From assembly GCF_000430685.1 (NCBI RefSeq), contig NZ_AUMM01000017.1, positions 1 to 64,000 on the forward strand: 64,000 bases of DNA, written 5' to 3'. Made by a program: the position numbers and the translations under genes. This DNA is from Tuberibacillus calidus DSM 17572 (GTDB lineage: Bacteria; Bacillota; Bacilli; Bacillales; Sporolactobacillaceae). The notes beneath the pieces are model-generated. The model had not been told where the DNA came from and searched no databases. It was given only the letters and a program-made list of their open reading frames with translations. This document shows positions 34,279 to 43,580 of the stretch, one piece after another. Position 1 is the first letter of the stretch. Each line of letters opens with the position of its first letter.

Positions 34279-36012
34279 TTATATTTCATTGACCAAAGCC
34301 ATGACGTCTTTTTTTACAGCCGTGAGTTTTTCCTCGGCTTCATGCATGGACGTCCCTTTAACGCCGAAGTAAAATTTAATTTTCGGTTCGGTTCCGGATG
34401 GCCGCAGGCAAAACCATGTGCCGTCATTGAGAATATATTTGAGAACATTGGACGACGGCAAGGCGATGGCTTCCATCGTATCGGATTGGCGGACGTGGCG
34501 GACACCGGAGCGATAATCTTCCACGATGGCGACTTCTGTACCGGCCACGGCTTCCGGGGCATGCGACCGGAACGTATCCATGATCGTTTTTATTTTTTCG
34601 GCTCCTTGAATGCCTTTCAGCGTTAAAGATTGAAGTCCTTCCATGTAATAGCCGTACGTCTTATAAATATCGAGCAGCGCTTCATACAAGGTTTTCCCTT
34701 GACGTTTATAATATAGAGCGGCTTCTGCGGCGAGGAGACAGGCTTGAACCGCATCTTTATCTCGTACAAAGTCACCGATTAAATAACCGTAGCTTTCCTC
34801 ATATCCGAACAAAAAGGTATGGGATTGCGCTTTTTCGTATTCGTGGATTTTCTCCCCGATAAACTTGAAACCGGTCAGCGTATCGACGGTGGGAAGGTTA
34901 AAGCTCGCGGCAATGGCGCGGCCAATTTCGGATGTCACGATTGTCTTTAACACGATGCCGTTTTCCGGAAGTTGATTTTTTTCACGTTTCTGGGTTAAAA
35001 GATAATGAAGCAAAATAGCCCCAGTTTGGTTGCCTGTTAATACAATATACTTTCCTTCGCTATTTTTTACAGCCACACCGACGCGGTCGGCATCGGGGTC
35101 GGTTCCGAGCAGCAGGTCGGCATTGATTTCAGTGCCGTATTTTATTGCCAGTTCAAACGCCTCATGTTCTTCAGGGTTCGGAAGCTTCACCGTTGAAAAA
35201 TTGGGATCGGGCTCGGCTTGCTCTTTAACAACCGTCACATTATGAAACCCCCAGTTTGAAAAACCGTCCATGACCGGCTTGTACGCCGTGCCGTGAAGGG
35301 GGGTGAACACGATTTTAAGATCAGAACCTGATTGTTGAATCATGTCGGGATTAACCGAGATGCTTTTTAGTTTATCCTGATAAGCTCGGTCAATATCTTC
35401 TCCGACCATAACGAGCAAACCTTTTGCTTTTAACGTTTCGATATCGGCGACAGGGATTTGCAGTTCATCATCCATTTGATTTACAAAACGGATGACCTCA
35501 TCGGCTTCTTTTGGTGGCAGCTGTCCGCCGTCTTCGTTATACACCTTATACCCGTTATACTGAGGGGGGTTATGACTGGCGGTAATCATAATGCCCGCTT
35601 GTGCTCCGAGATGACGGACGGCAAAGGAGAGCACCGGCGTCGGGTGTAGCGATTCAAACACATACGTTTTAATGCCATGGTAACCGATCGCCCGTGCCGC
35701 TTCCATCGCAAATTCCGGGGATTGATGCCTTGAGTCATAGGAAATGACAACCCCGCGTTGCTTTGCCTCCTCCCCTTGTTGCAATATGTACTGGGCAAGC
35801 CCGGCCGACGCTTTGCGGACGGTATAGATATTCATGCGGTTTGTGCCGGGTCCGAGTTCGCCGCGCATGCCTCCTGTTCCGAATTCTAAATTTTTATAGA
35901 AACAGTCTTCTATAAGGGATGGATGTTGCTCGATCTCCCTTAGCTGTGTTTTTAACCGTTCATCTAAACCGCTGTTTTCTTTCCAACGGTGATAATTTTC
36001 TTTCCAATCCAA
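34279..36012 (-). CDS. pgcA: Phosphoglucomutase (alpha-D-glucose type)
   Basis: A 577-residue PgcA-type mutase that interconverts glucose 6-phosphate and glucose 1-phosphate for teichoic acid, UDP-glucose and glycolipid synthesis. The phosphoserine loop is [13 protein letters not shown] (Ser about 146), the metal loop is TDPDADR, the sugar loop is GYEESYGY, and the phosphate site near the C-terminus is [12 protein letters not shown]. Domains follow the usual four-domain order. Length fits the B. subtilis enzyme. Confidence 0.94.
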   Translation of the reverse strand: MDWKENYHRWKENSGLDERLKTQLREIEQHPSLIEDCFYKNLEFGTGGMRGELGPGTNRMNIYTVRKASAGLAQYILQQGEEAKQRGVVISYDSRHQSPEFAMEAARAIGYHGIKTYVFESLHPTPVLSFAVRHLGAQAGIMITASHNPPQYNGYKVYNEDGGQLPPKEADEVIRFVNQMDDELQIPVADIETLKAKGLLVMVGEDIDRAYQDKLKSISVNPDMIQQSGSDLKIVFTPLHGTAYKPVMDGFSNWGFHNVTVVKEQAEPDPNFSTVKLPNPEEHEAFELAIKYGTEINADLLLGTDPDADRVGVAVKNSEGKYIVLTGNQTGAILLHYLLTQKREKNQLPENGIVLKTIVTSEIGRAIAASFNLPTVDTLTGFKFIGEKIHEYEKAQSHTFLFGYEESYGYLIGDFVRDKDAVQACLLAAEAALYYKRQGKTLYEALLDIYKTYGYYMEGLQSLTLKGIQGAEKIKTIMDTFRSHAPEAVAGTEVAIVEDYRSGVRHVRQSDTMEAIALPSSNVLKYILNDGTWFCLRPSGTEPKIKFYFGVKGTSMHEAEEKLTAVKKDVMALVNEI

Positions 36013-36120
36013 TCCGTTCTTCTCCCTCCATTATGTCTTTACATGTATCATAACCTATTATTTCCATGATGTCATTTCCATTTGTCGAACTGTGACACTG
36101 CATTTTTAGGAGCCTTTTTA

Positions 36121-36190
36121 TGAAAGAAAACTCGGCTCTGCGATGAAACCTTTCGGGCGAAGGTTGCCCTTGAGCTTCGCCGAAAGAATT
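36121..36190. repeat. Diverged copy of the dispersed repeat
   Basis: AAACTCGGCTCTGCGATG and GGGCGAAGGTTGCCCTTGAG match the GGCTCTG...GGCGAAGGC...GCCCTT layout seen at 29670 and 40085. It lies downstream of the HAD gene and upstream of pgcA. Confidence 0.45.
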
Positions 36191-36862
36191 TTAAGCTTTC
36201 TTACCAGTATCAAAAAGCTCAATCAGTTTTTCAAGGCTCGTTTCTGCAAGGCTGTTGAATTTTCGATCATAACCTTCGAATTCCAGGTTTCGGGTCACTT
36301 CATTTGGAACAACAATGCAATAAAGGCCAGCTTTTTTTGCCGCAACAGCGCCGTGATACGAATCTTCAAAGGCAATCGCTTCATTCGGCTGAACACCAAG
36401 CGCTTCGCACGCTTTAAGATATAATTCGGGATCTGGTTTAACGTTTTTAACGTCATTAGCTTGCACAAAGGCATCAAAATATTGTGCCAAACCTAATCTT
36501 TCCAGGTGATTCTTGGCCCAATGGTCCCCGGAACTCGTAGCCAAACCGATTTTTAATCCAAATCGATCGGCTGTTTCAATAATCGCTCTAATACCCGGTA
36601 AAACATCGGCTTTGTCAATGTATTCCAAAGCTAAGCGGTCGCGTTTTTTATAAAAGGCATCGCGATCAACCGCGCGCCCGGTTTGTTCTTCCAACACTTG
36701 TATTAAATCAAAGTTAGGGTCGTGTGTCCCAGCGTTATTCGCCCAAATTTCAATGGGCAATTCCGCTCCGTATTCTGCAAAAATTTCCTTAGTTGCTTTA
36801 TACATGAGTGTTTCGGTATCTAAAATCAGGCCATCAAAATCAAAGACTAGTGCTTTAATCAA
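36191..36862 (-). CDS. HAD-superfamily hydrolase, beta-phosphoglucomutase-like (YhcW type)
   Basis: A 223-residue HAD phosphatase or phosphomutase. Motif I is FDFDGLILDTE (nucleophile Asp about residue 8), motif II is ATSSG, and motif III-IV is KPDPELYLKACEALGVQPNE followed by AFEDSYHG. A helical cap lies between residues about 15 and 80. I chose TTG 36862 because GAGGGGG lies 7 bases upstream. The longer frame at 36889 lacks a ribosome site. Substrate unknown. Position beside pgcA may hint at sugar phosphates. Confidence 0.82.
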   Translation of the reverse strand: MIKALVFDFDGLILDTETLMYKATKEIFAEYGAELPIEIWANNAGTHDPNFDLIQVLEEQTGRAVDRDAFYKKRDRLALEYIDKADVLPGIRAIIETADRFGLKIGLATSSGDHWAKNHLERLGLAQYFDAFVQANDVKNVKPDPELYLKACEALGVQPNEAIAFEDSYHGAVAAKKAGLYCIVVPNEVTRNLEFEGYDRKFNSLAETSLEKLIELFDTGKKA

Positions 36863-37069
36863 GTGAAGTCCCCCTCTTTGCGACATCACTTAAAAGTTTA
36901 ACAAGATTAATCCCGTTTTCCAAATATGATTAACCATAAAAAAGCCATTACCCAATCTTCTTTAAACCATCCCGGTCTCCCTTCGAAACCTAACATTCAT
37001 CCCATTTTGAGCTCGTTTCGGGCTAACCCAACCTAATTTTTTCCGTTTGTCCGTGGATTTCCAGATTAG

Positions 37070-37100
37070 AAAAAGACCTCCGCTAGGGAGGTCTTTTTCC
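37070..37100 (-). terminator. Terminator of the CBS-domain gene
   Basis: AAAAAGACCTCC pairs with GGAGGTCTTTTT around GCTA, directly after the stop codon at 37103. Confidence 0.9.
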
Positions 37101-37102
37101 GG

Positions 37103-37534
37103 TTATTGAGGTTTGGATGGTGTTGAAATGGTATTGAGGGCTTGACCCGCCTCTTCCTGTGTTTCGTTTTCGGTAGCCAAGTCGCCGAGGGACACCATAC
37201 CAACCATTTGATTGTGATCCACAACCGGTAGGCGGCGAATTTGGTGCTGGGCCATAATTTGAGCGGCTTGGGCTGCATCCATATCCGGTGTACCGGTCAC
37301 AAGGTTTCCGGAAGACATGCATTCGGCCACTTTCGTTTTCTCGTTACCGCCTTTTGCCGTGGAACGCAATGTAATGTCACGGTCCGTAATAATGCCCTTT
37401 AGTTGTCCGTTTTCAACAACCGGAAGCGACCCGACGTTATTTTCACTCATAAGGCGAGCGGCTTCTTCGATCGTTTGATCAGGTGATACCGAGATGACGT
37501 TTTTCGTCATGATATCGCTGAGTTTTTGTGTCAT
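37103..37534 (-). CDS. CBS-domain protein (YhcV-like)
   Basis: A 143-residue cytosolic protein made of two CBS motifs (about residues 5-60 and 70-128: DIMTKNVISVSPDQTIEEAA, VGSLPVVENGQLKGIITDRD and IRRLPVVDHNQMVGMVSLGD). A CBS pair binds adenosine nucleotides and usually acts as an energy or redox sensor. Stand-alone proteins of this type are often under general stress control. It resembles B. subtilis YhcV. A partner is not evident. It is monocistronic with a strong terminator. Confidence 0.85.
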   Translation of the reverse strand: MTQKLSDIMTKNVISVSPDQTIEEAARLMSENNVGSLPVVENGQLKGIITDRDITLRSTAKGGNEKTKVAECMSSGNLVTGTPDMDAAQAAQIMAQHQIRRLPVVDHNQMVGMVSLGDLATENETQEEAGQALNTISTPSKPQ

Positions 37535-37550
37535 TTAAAAAAGCCCCCTT

Positions 37551-38465
37551 TCAAAACTTAGTTTGGCCTTTCGTCGTTCCGTCAATCGTTCCTTTTTTTG
37601 ACACCTTATGCATGACATTTTTTAGCTCCTCATTCCCGTACGTAAATGACACGTAATGGCCGTCCGAATGGGCAACAATGGTCCCTAATAAATCGGTCCG
37701 ATAAGTCGGTATCTTAAGATACCGTAACCGATTGATGACCGCTTTTGAAGGATAGCCGTACGGATTGCGGTTTCCAACCGAAATGACGGCAGCTTCGGGA
37801 TCAACTTCTTTTAAAAACGGAAGCGTCGTCCCGCTATTAGCACCGTGATGGCCAATTTTTATAATATCGGCTTTGACGTTTACTCCTCGGTCGAGTAAAG
37901 CTGTTTCGCTCTGTTCGCCAGCGTCAGCCATCAACAGAAAAGATGTTTGTTTATAAATTAACTTCATCACATAACTATAATCATTTAATGAATCATAATG
38001 ACCACGAAGCGGGGCGATGATTTTAATTTTAATCCCTGATTCAACTTCTATTTTGTCACCGGCCTTCGCTTTGAAAATCATAATGCCTTTTTTACTCACG
38101 GCCTTATGCAAATCACGAAACGCATTCGTGTAGTGATTCAAATCGGGCATATAAAAAGCTTTGACGGTAAATTCATTCATGATGCGGCTCATCCCACCGA
38201 TATGATCATGATGCGGATGCGTGGCAATGAGCGCATCCAATGTCTTGATGTTTCTTACTTTCAAATACTCGACCAGTTCTTTGCTGGACTGTTCATCACC
38301 GGCATCAATCAATAAGTTTTTCCCGCGCGGCGTCTGGATGAGGATGCTGTCGGCTTGACCGACATCAATAAAATGCACATCCATTGTTTTATCCTTAGCT
38401 TCCGCCGTTAAATGGGGGCTGATGATCAACAAGCATAAGATGAAAACAATGAGCCTTTTATGCAT
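37551..38465 (-). CDS. Exported ComEC-like metallo-beta-lactamase-fold hydrolase
   Basis: A 304-residue protein: signal peptide (MHKRLIVFILCLLIISPHLT), then a metallo-beta-lactamase domain resembling the C-terminal domain of ComEC (VHFIDVGQADSILIQTPRGK, ATHPHHDHIGG, with HxHxDH zinc ligands, ADAGEQSETALL, KIGHHGANSGTT). The ComEC channel part is missing. It could be a secreted nuclease or phosphodiesterase. ATG 38465 follows GGAGG. It ends 16 bases upstream of the CBS gene. Confidence 0.83.
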   Translation of the reverse strand: MHKRLIVFILCLLIISPHLTAEAKDKTMDVHFIDVGQADSILIQTPRGKNLLIDAGDEQSSKELVEYLKVRNIKTLDALIATHPHHDHIGGMSRIMNEFTVKAFYMPDLNHYTNAFRDLHKAVSKKGIMIFKAKAGDKIEVESGIKIKIIAPLRGHYDSLNDYSYVMKLIYKQTSFLLMADAGEQSETALLDRGVNVKADIIKIGHHGANSGTTLPFLKEVDPEAAVISVGNRNPYGYPSKAVINRLRYLKIPTYRTDLLGTIVAHSDGHYVSFTYGNEELKNVMHKVSKKGTIDGTTKGQTKF

Positions 38466-38539
38466 TGTAAGTTCCTCCAAAGGCTTATTTAACCTATAGG
38501 ATACCCTTGAAAAGTCTGGGTTATGAAAGCCTAAAGAAA

Positions 38540-38592
38540 ATTCCACCAAGCTTTTCATGCGAAGGCAGAGTCTTAGCTGCACTTATCTGACT
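38540..38592. repeat. Copy of the dispersed intergenic repeat
   Basis: CACCAAGCTTTTCATGCGAA, then GGCAGAGTCTTAGCTGCACT repeats the core GAGTCTTAGTTGCCCTTAT. It overlaps the leader of the ComEC-like gene. Confidence 0.5.
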
Positions 38593-38704
38593 GATTTCTT
38601 AACAGTAAAATAAAAAGGGTGCTTCTTCATCGCGGAAGAGACCCTTTACAATCCATCATTCAGGTGTGGCGTTTGTCATAACCTTGACAATTGGCGGCTT
38701 TTTC

Positions 38705-39871
38705 TTAACCAGCGTGAGACATGGGCTTTCGATTGCTGAAGAAATGTTTCATCGCTTCATACACATCGCTTTTTTGTTTTAACACGTATTTTCGAAAATG
38801 CTCATCGTGAATTTCTTGAAACACATTCATGAGTGTTGAGCGGCGGTTATACGGGTTAATTTCACCGTAAAATAAACAACTGGAAACCTCCAGTAGATGT
38901 TTTACTAAATCCACGCAGCGTTTGTTATCCGAAGATAAATTATCACCGTCTGAAAAATGAACAGGATAAATATTATAACGTTTTGGAGAAAACTGCGACT
39001 CAACGAGCTCTAAAGCCAATCGGTAGGCCGATGAACAAATCGTGCCGCCGCTTTCACCTTTATTAAAAAATTCGTCTTCCGTGACAATCTTCGCTTCCGT
39101 GTGGTGCGCGATAAAGACGATTTCGACGGTTTCATATTTTGTTTTTAAAAACCGCGTCATCCAAAAGTAAAAACTGCGGGCGACATATTTCTCCCAAATT
39201 CCCATCGAACCGCTCGTGTCCATGAGTGCCAAGACGACTGCTTTGCTTTCACGGCGTTCTTCTTCGTCCCATGTTTTAAAGCGCAAGTCATCTTCAGTAA
39301 TCGGGTTGATGCACGGTTTTCCTTTCATCGCATTCCGCTTTAAAGCAGCAAGGATGGTCTTTCGCTTATCGACATTCCCCATCAAGCCTTTTTTGCGGAT
39401 ATCGCGGAAATCAATGTGGTCCACAACCAAGTCGGTGTCATCTTTTTCTCGTAAATTTGGCAGTTCTAATTCCTTGAAGAACACTTCCTCAATGTCCATT
39501 AAAGATATTTCGGCTTCATAATAATCAATACCCGGTTGGTCGCCGGCATTTTGCCCTTTGCCACTTCCTTTAGCTGACTGCGGCGGTAATTTGGCAATGA
39601 CGTCTCCGACTTTGGAGTTACCATTACCTTGACCGACTTGTTCACGGTCATCCAAATTATAGCGAATCTTGTATTGATCTAATGAGCGGATCGGAATCCT
39701 AGTGATACCTTTCCCATCGGTTAAAATAATGCTTTCTTCACTGATGAGGTCGGGCAAGTTTTCCTTTATCGCTTCTTTTACCTTTTCCATATGTCGGAGT
39801 TGATCTTGGTAACCTTTGCGATGTAAATCCCAATTCTCCTCAGAAATCAAATAAGACTTCAATGCTGTCAT
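38705..39871 (-). CDS. yhbH: YhbH, sporulation-associated protein (DUF444)
   Basis: A 388-residue protein of the YeaH/YhbH family. The N-terminal [18 protein letters not shown] and [10 protein letters not shown] align with B. subtilis YhbH, and the C-terminal half has a von Willebrand A-like fold with the MIDAS-type motif DTSGSM (about residue 230). YhbH acts with PrkA and SpoVR and is made in the mother cell under SigE. The start is ATG 39871 or, with a better-spaced AAGGGG, TTG 39862. A hairpin ending in T residues lies downstream near 38612-38650. Confidence 0.9.
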   Translation of the reverse strand: MTALKSYLISEENWDLHRKGYQDQLRHMEKVKEAIKENLPDLISEESIILTDGKGITRIPIRSLDQYKIRYNLDDREQVGQGNGNSKVGDVIAKLPPQSAKGSGKGQNAGDQPGIDYYEAEISLMDIEEVFFKELELPNLREKDDTDLVVDHIDFRDIRKKGLMGNVDKRKTILAALKRNAMKGKPCINPITEDDLRFKTWDEEERRESKAVVLALMDTSGSMGIWEKYVARSFYFWMTRFLKTKYETVEIVFIAHHTEAKIVTEDEFFNKGESGGTICSSAYRLALELVESQFSPKRYNIYPVHFSDGDNLSSDNKRCVDLVKHLLEVSSCLFYGEINPYNRRSTLMNVFQEIHDEHFRKYVLKQKSDVYEAMKHFFSNRKPMSHAG

Positions 39872-40084
39872 CCCCTTCCTTATCCTTGGCATTATGGATA
39901 TCCAAACCTGTAAGCCGAAAACTCGTGGCGACAGCAAGCGATCGTCTAAAGCCTATCTTGCTTAAGACATCCTCTATATTCGGAAATTTAAATCGCCTTA
40001 ATATTCCGTAAAGGGAGTTTATTATAGTATCTTATGCAAGCCTGAACGACTTCTTGCCAAAAATTCGCGTTTATCATCGTAGAT

Positions 40085-40155
40085 GAAAAAACTTGGCTCT
40101 GCCAAGCCATTTAGGCGAGGGCAAAGCCTTCGTTGACCTTATGCTGGCCTGATAA
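40085..40155. repeat. Copy of the dispersed intergenic repeat
   Basis: AAAAACTTGGCTCTGCCAAG and GGCGAGGGCAAAGCCTTCGT, then TGACCTTATGCTGGCCTGAT. This is a full-length copy like that at 29670 with a short internal hairpin (TTGGC...GCCAA). Confidence 0.6.
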
Positions 40156-40177
40156 GTCAAAAACTTCTTTAATCAGA

Positions 40178-40216
40178 TTAAAAAAGCCTTTCGCATGATT
40201 AACGAAAGGCTTTCTT
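40178..40216 (-). terminator. Terminator of the signal peptidase gene
   Basis: On the minus strand AAGCCTTTCGTTAA pairs with GCGAAAGGCTT and is followed by T residues, immediately after the stop codon. Confidence 0.85.
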
Positions 40217-40218
40217 TA

Positions 40219-40770
40219 CTAATGCATCATATTAAATTCCGAAAATGGCCAGTAACGCAAATCGACTTTACCGACGATCTGATTCATATCGACAAAACCG
40301 AAACGGCGGCTGTCTACACTGTTTCGGCGGTTATCACCCATGACAAAAACCTTGCCCTTAGGGACACGTTCGACACCTGTGATTTCTTTTAAGGTGAAGT
40401 TTTCCGTCAATAACCCGCTGACAAGCTGTTCTTTATAAGGTTTTAAATAAGGTTCATCGACTTTTTTACCGTTAATATATAAAACATCATTTTTGTATTC
40501 AATGCTATCTCCGGGTAAACCAATCACGCGCTTGACGTAATCGTCTGTCGGCGTAGCATGGAACACGATGATGTCAAAACGATGCGGTTTTGTGATATCG
40601 TAATCGATTTTATTGACAATTAAGCGGTTACCGTCTTGGAGAGTGGGCATCATGGACTGACCTTCAACAATATAGTTGGTAAAAATAAAACTGCGAATGA
40701 CGATGGCAATGATAACTGCAATCGCCAGTGCCTTCAGCCATTCAAACGCTTCCCTCTTATCTTTTTTCAA
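40219..40770 (-). CDS. sipS: Signal peptidase I
   Basis: A 183-residue type I signal peptidase of the Bacillus SipS/SipT type. One N-terminal membrane anchor (ALAIAVIIAIVIRSFIFTNY) precedes the catalytic Ser in GQSMMPT (about residue 39) and the catalytic Lys in DDYVKRVIGLPGD (about residue 80). Boxes GDNRRNSVDSR and FGFVDMNQIVG complete the family pattern. It cleaves signal peptides of secreted proteins on the outer face of the membrane. It lies between prkA and yhbH, an unusual insertion because those two are usually adjacent. Paralogs are common, so SipS versus SipT is not decided. Confidence 0.92.
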   Translation of the reverse strand: MKKDKREAFEWLKALAIAVIIAIVIRSFIFTNYIVEGQSMMPTLQDGNRLIVNKIDYDITKPHRFDIIVFHATPTDDYVKRVIGLPGDSIEYKNDVLYINGKKVDEPYLKPYKEQLVSGLLTENFTLKEITGVERVPKGKVFVMGDNRRNSVDSRRFGFVDMNQIVGKVDLRYWPFSEFNMMH

Positions 40771-40895
40771 AAGGGCCCCTCCAATCCGTTTTCATGCATC
40801 GATCGTTATGACATAACTAAATTTATCCTACCACTATTTTTGGCGCGTCACAAGAACAACTTCGGTTGCAAAACCTTTATATATTTTCCATCCTC

Positions 40896-41927
40896 TTAAC
40901 GGTTTAACAAACTCCCGACATAATTTAGTAATTCGTTAGCAGACGTTGAATTATAACCGTACTCATCAATCAACCGGGCGATCACTTCATTGATGCGCTT
41001 TAATTGCGTTTCATCCGGGGTCTTCGTGGAGGTCGTAATTTTGACGACGTCTTTAAGGTCAGCAAAGAGTTTCTTCTGAATGGCCTCACGCAACCGTTCA
41101 TGCGACTGGTAATCAAATTTCTTCCCTTTGCGGGCATAGGCCGAAATGCGGATCAAAATTTCTTCCCTAAACGCTTTTTTGGCGTTTTCGGAAATACCGA
41201 TTTGCTCTTCTATGGAGCGCATCAGTTTTTCATCGGGTTCCATTTCTTCACCCGTGATCGGATCGCGAAGTTTATTTTTATTGCAGTAGGCTTCCACGTT
41301 ATCAAGGTAATTATTAAGAAGCGTTTTCGCGGATTCCTCAAACGAGTAGACAAACGCTTTTTGCACCTCTTGCTTAGCAATCTCATCATACTCGCGGCGG
41401 GCAAGCGTGATAAAATTCATATATTTTTCCTTATCTTCTTGGGAAATCGATGGATGGTGGTCAAGTCCTTCTTTTAGTGATCTTAAGACGTCCAGCGCAT
41501 TGATGGATGGCACGTCTTTTTTAATGATGGCAGAAGAAATGCGATTGATAACATATCTCGGATCGATGCCGGACATTCCTTCATCCTGATACTCGTTTTT
41601 CAACTCATAAAGATCAGCATCGTTGAAGCCTTCCACATTCTCCCCATCATACAGTTTCATTTTCTTGACTAAGTCAATGCCGCGCAGTTTCGAAGGCTTA
41701 AGTCGCGTGAGAATGGAAAACATCGCGGCCGTCTTTAGCGCATGGGGGGCAATGTGGACGTCAGCCATATCGCTTTGGGCGATCATCTTTTTATAAATCC
41801 GTTCTTCTTCGCTAACCTTTAAATTATATGGTATGGGCATGACGATAATCCGCGAATGAAGCGCCTCGTTTTTCTTGTTAGAAATAAATGAGCGATACTC
41901 GGCCTCGTTCGTATGCGCAATAATCAT
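40896..41927 (-). CDS. prkA: Serine protein kinase PrkA, C-terminal part (gene interrupted by prophage)
   Basis: These 343 codons correspond to the last 343 of about 631 residues of Bacillus PrkA, from MIIAHTNEAEYRSFISNKKN to the normal end NELLNYVGSLLNR. The N-terminal ATPase-like half with the Walker A loop is absent. Upstream the frame reads H-I-T-S-I-E and meets TGA at 41954-41952, with no ribosome site before ATG 41927 and a terminator at 41968-42004. The residues beyond E no longer match PrkA (normally SADE). The fragment has no decay (no stops or frameshifts), consistent with selection through reassembly. PrkA acts in sporulation and glycogen or stress regulation together with SpoVR and YhbH. 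Confidence 0.93.
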   Translation of the reverse strand: MIIAHTNEAEYRSFISNKKNEALHSRIIVMPIPYNLKVSEEERIYKKMIAQSDMADVHIAPHALKTAAMFSILTRLKPSKLRGIDLVKKMKLYDGENVEGFNDADLYELKNEYQDEGMSGIDPRYVINRISSAIIKKDVPSINALDVLRSLKEGLDHHPSISQEDKEKYMNFITLARREYDEIAKQEVQKAFVYSFEESAKTLLNNYLDNVEAYCNKNKLRDPITGEEMEPDEKLMRSIEEQIGISENAKKAFREEILIRISAYARKGKKFDYQSHERLREAIQKKLFADLKDVVKITTSTKTPDETQLKRINEVIARLIDEYGYNSTSANELLNYVGSLLNR

Positions 41928-41945
41928 CTCAATGGATGTTATATG
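41925..41945. other. Prophage attachment junction within prkA (attR/attL side)
   Basis: Homology to PrkA is lost between codon E (41930-41928) and the sequence towards 41945. The conserved side reads ATGATTATTGCGCATACG on the minus strand. The recombination core must lie within or next to this segment and should be repeated at the other end beyond base 64000. Confidence 0.6.
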
Positions 41946-41967
41946 ATTAAGTCAAAAATAATAAATA

Positions 41968-42004
41968 AAAAAAGCGCCCGATTTAATCAGGCGCTTTTTT
42001 GTTT
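41968..42004. terminator. Bidirectional terminator between prkA fragment and first prophage gene
   Basis: AAAAAAGCGCC and GGCGCTTTTTT form an 11-base stem around CGATTTAATCA. It overlaps the end of the 55-codon phage ORF and would stop phage transcripts from entering the prkA fragment. Confidence 0.88.
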
Positions 42005-42154
42005 TTGTTGTTTTTGCTGTTTTAATATTTCATTTTTAATCAGGAGTTTGGCAATGATTTGATTAAATTCAGTCTCGGTTATTTTATTTAAATTTTGGAC
42101 TTCCGGATCATACACAACTATTCCATATTTGTTTTCAATTAAGATTTTCTCCAT
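41987..42154 (-). CDS. Small phage protein at the prophage end
   Basis: A 55-residue protein (MEKILIENKYGIVVYDPEVQ...) ending in a Lys/Gln-rich tail (KQQKQQKQKSA). GAGGGGG lies 8 bases before ATG 42154 and a terminator overlaps its stop codon, so it is likely expressed. No family is recognised. As the gene nearest the attachment site it could take part in excision or be a late accessory gene, which the sequence cannot decide. Confidence 0.55.
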   Translation of the reverse strand: MEKILIENKYGIVVYDPEVQNLNKITETEFNQIIAKLLIKNEILKQQKQQKQKSA

Positions 42155-42938
42155 GATGTCATTTCCCCCTCGATATATCTCTATGTTGGAAGGGCTTGTC
42201 TTTATTTCATCTATGTAGAATTCCTGTTAAAACTATGTAAGCCCCTTAAGGTGTAATCATTATATAAAGGAAAAGTCGAAATCCAAGGGGACTTATGCAG
42301 AAAAAATTAATTTTTTTAAAAAAAATTTTCGAGGTTGATAATCGGAGTAATTGTTTCTTATAATTGAAATAAATGGAAAGCATCGTCAAGTTTCGACATT
42401 ATTAGATTAATGAAATCCGGTTTCATTCGAAATCGGGTCTTTTTTCTTCCTTTTTTTGGTTCATATTCATTTTTGATTCAAAAAAATCGAATAAAAGGAA
42501 TTATAGCTGTTTATTAGTAAATATTTATTAATGTGTAAGCATTTTTGTTAATTCCCGGAGGGGGGGTGTTTTTAGGAGTTGAAATTTTGTTTTTCCCCCC
42601 CTCCGGTGAATTTTAAATATAGATTCAATTTTTATAAAAAGTTGCTGTGAGTCCTATCGAATATCCGTTGTCCCTTTGTATAATAGAAGCATAAAAAATA
42701 CACAGTTTTTTTATATAATCTCGCAAACCATCATGACCCTTACTGAATGTCTTTCCCCTGTTCACTCCTTGAAGACAGATGGCCGTGTGACCATCTGTTT
42801 TTCTTTCCGTTATTTAACATCGGATTTCCGGATTTCTGTATTATTATAACCCGGATTTCCGTATTTCTGGAAAAATATTACATTTTTTAACAAATTTTTG
42901 ATTTTTGATGTATAACATTAATAGAGGAGGCGATCGGC
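42155..42938. other. Long non-coding prophage region with inverted repeats
   Basis: No credible gene is seen in about 780 bases. CCGGAGGGGGGG (42555-42566) and CCCCCCCTCCGG (42595-42606) are a perfect 12-base inverted repeat with a 28-base loop. ACAGATGG (42775-42782) and CCATCTGT (42791-42798) followed by T residues form a plus-strand terminator. CCGGTTTC/GAAATCGG near 42417-42435 followed by T residues is another. Direct repeats CGGATTTCCGGATTTCTG and CGGATTTCCGTATTTCTG (about 42824-42872) precede the erf gene and may bind a phage repressor. Confidence 0.6.
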
Positions 42939-43580
42939 ATGGCGGAAAACATGCTTGTTAAAAAATTATCGGAGGTTATGAAATCCGTGAAATACATTCA
43001 AAAGAAGGGTTTCAATAACTTCCACAAATATTCGTTTGTTACTGAATCTGACGTGGTTGAAAAAATTCGGGAGGAGTTGGCAAGGCGTAACGTCATGCTG
43101 ATTCCTTCGGTAAAAAAACGAGACATTCGAGAACACACAAACCAAAAAGGAAATATCGAATACATTACTACTTTAGAAGTCGAATTTACCTTCATTGATG
43201 GAGACAGCGGAGAAACCATCTCATTTACGAGCGTTGGCGAAGGCCAAGACCCTGGAGACAAGGGGCCATACAAAGCCATGACAGGCGCTCAAAAATACGC
43301 ATTGATGAAAACTTTTATGCTTCCAACCGGTGATGACCCGGAAAGCGACGAAAACGTCGATAAAAGTAACGGTGACCCGCAAGAAGTTCCCGTAGCATCC
43401 GAGAAACAATTAAGGTATCTGAAACGGCTGCTCGATGAAGAAAAAAACAGAACCCAAAAAACACCAATGGAAATTGTAAACGATTTAAAGGAACGCTTTA
43501 AATTTGACGATTTAAGAACAATCAATACAAAACAAGCTTCGGACGTTATTGAATATTTAAAAGGTGGTAAAGCATCGTGA
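42939..43580 (+). CDS. erf: ERF-family single-strand annealing recombination protein
   Basis: A 213-residue member of the ERF superfamily of phage annealing proteins. MAENMLVKKLSEVMKSVKYI, KGFNNFHKYSFVTESDVVEK, TSVGEGQDPGDKGPYKAMTG and AQKYALMKTFMLPTGDDPE form the conserved core (about residues 1-140). The C-terminal part (KQLRYLKRLLDEEKN) is variable. Such proteins pair complementary DNA strands during phage replication. It follows GAGGAGG and is on the plus strand, opposite to the late genes, at the lysis end of the prophage, an unexpected place for an early gene. Confidence 0.88.
   Translation: MAENMLVKKLSEVMKSVKYIQKKGFNNFHKYSFVTESDVVEKIREELARRNVMLIPSVKKRDIREHTNQKGNIEYITTLEVEFTFIDGDSGETISFTSVGEGQDPGDKGPYKAMTGAQKYALMKTFMLPTGDDPESDENVDKSNGDPQEVPVASEKQLRYLKRLLDEEKNRTQKTPMEIVNDLKERFKFDDLRTINTKQASDVIEYLKGGKAS

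Noticed and set aside
41897-41990. prkA truncated simply by decay or a contig end
   Set aside because: The sequence is continuous into organised phage genes and the remaining reading frame is free of stops and shifts, which fits insertion better than decay. Misassembly cannot be fully excluded.
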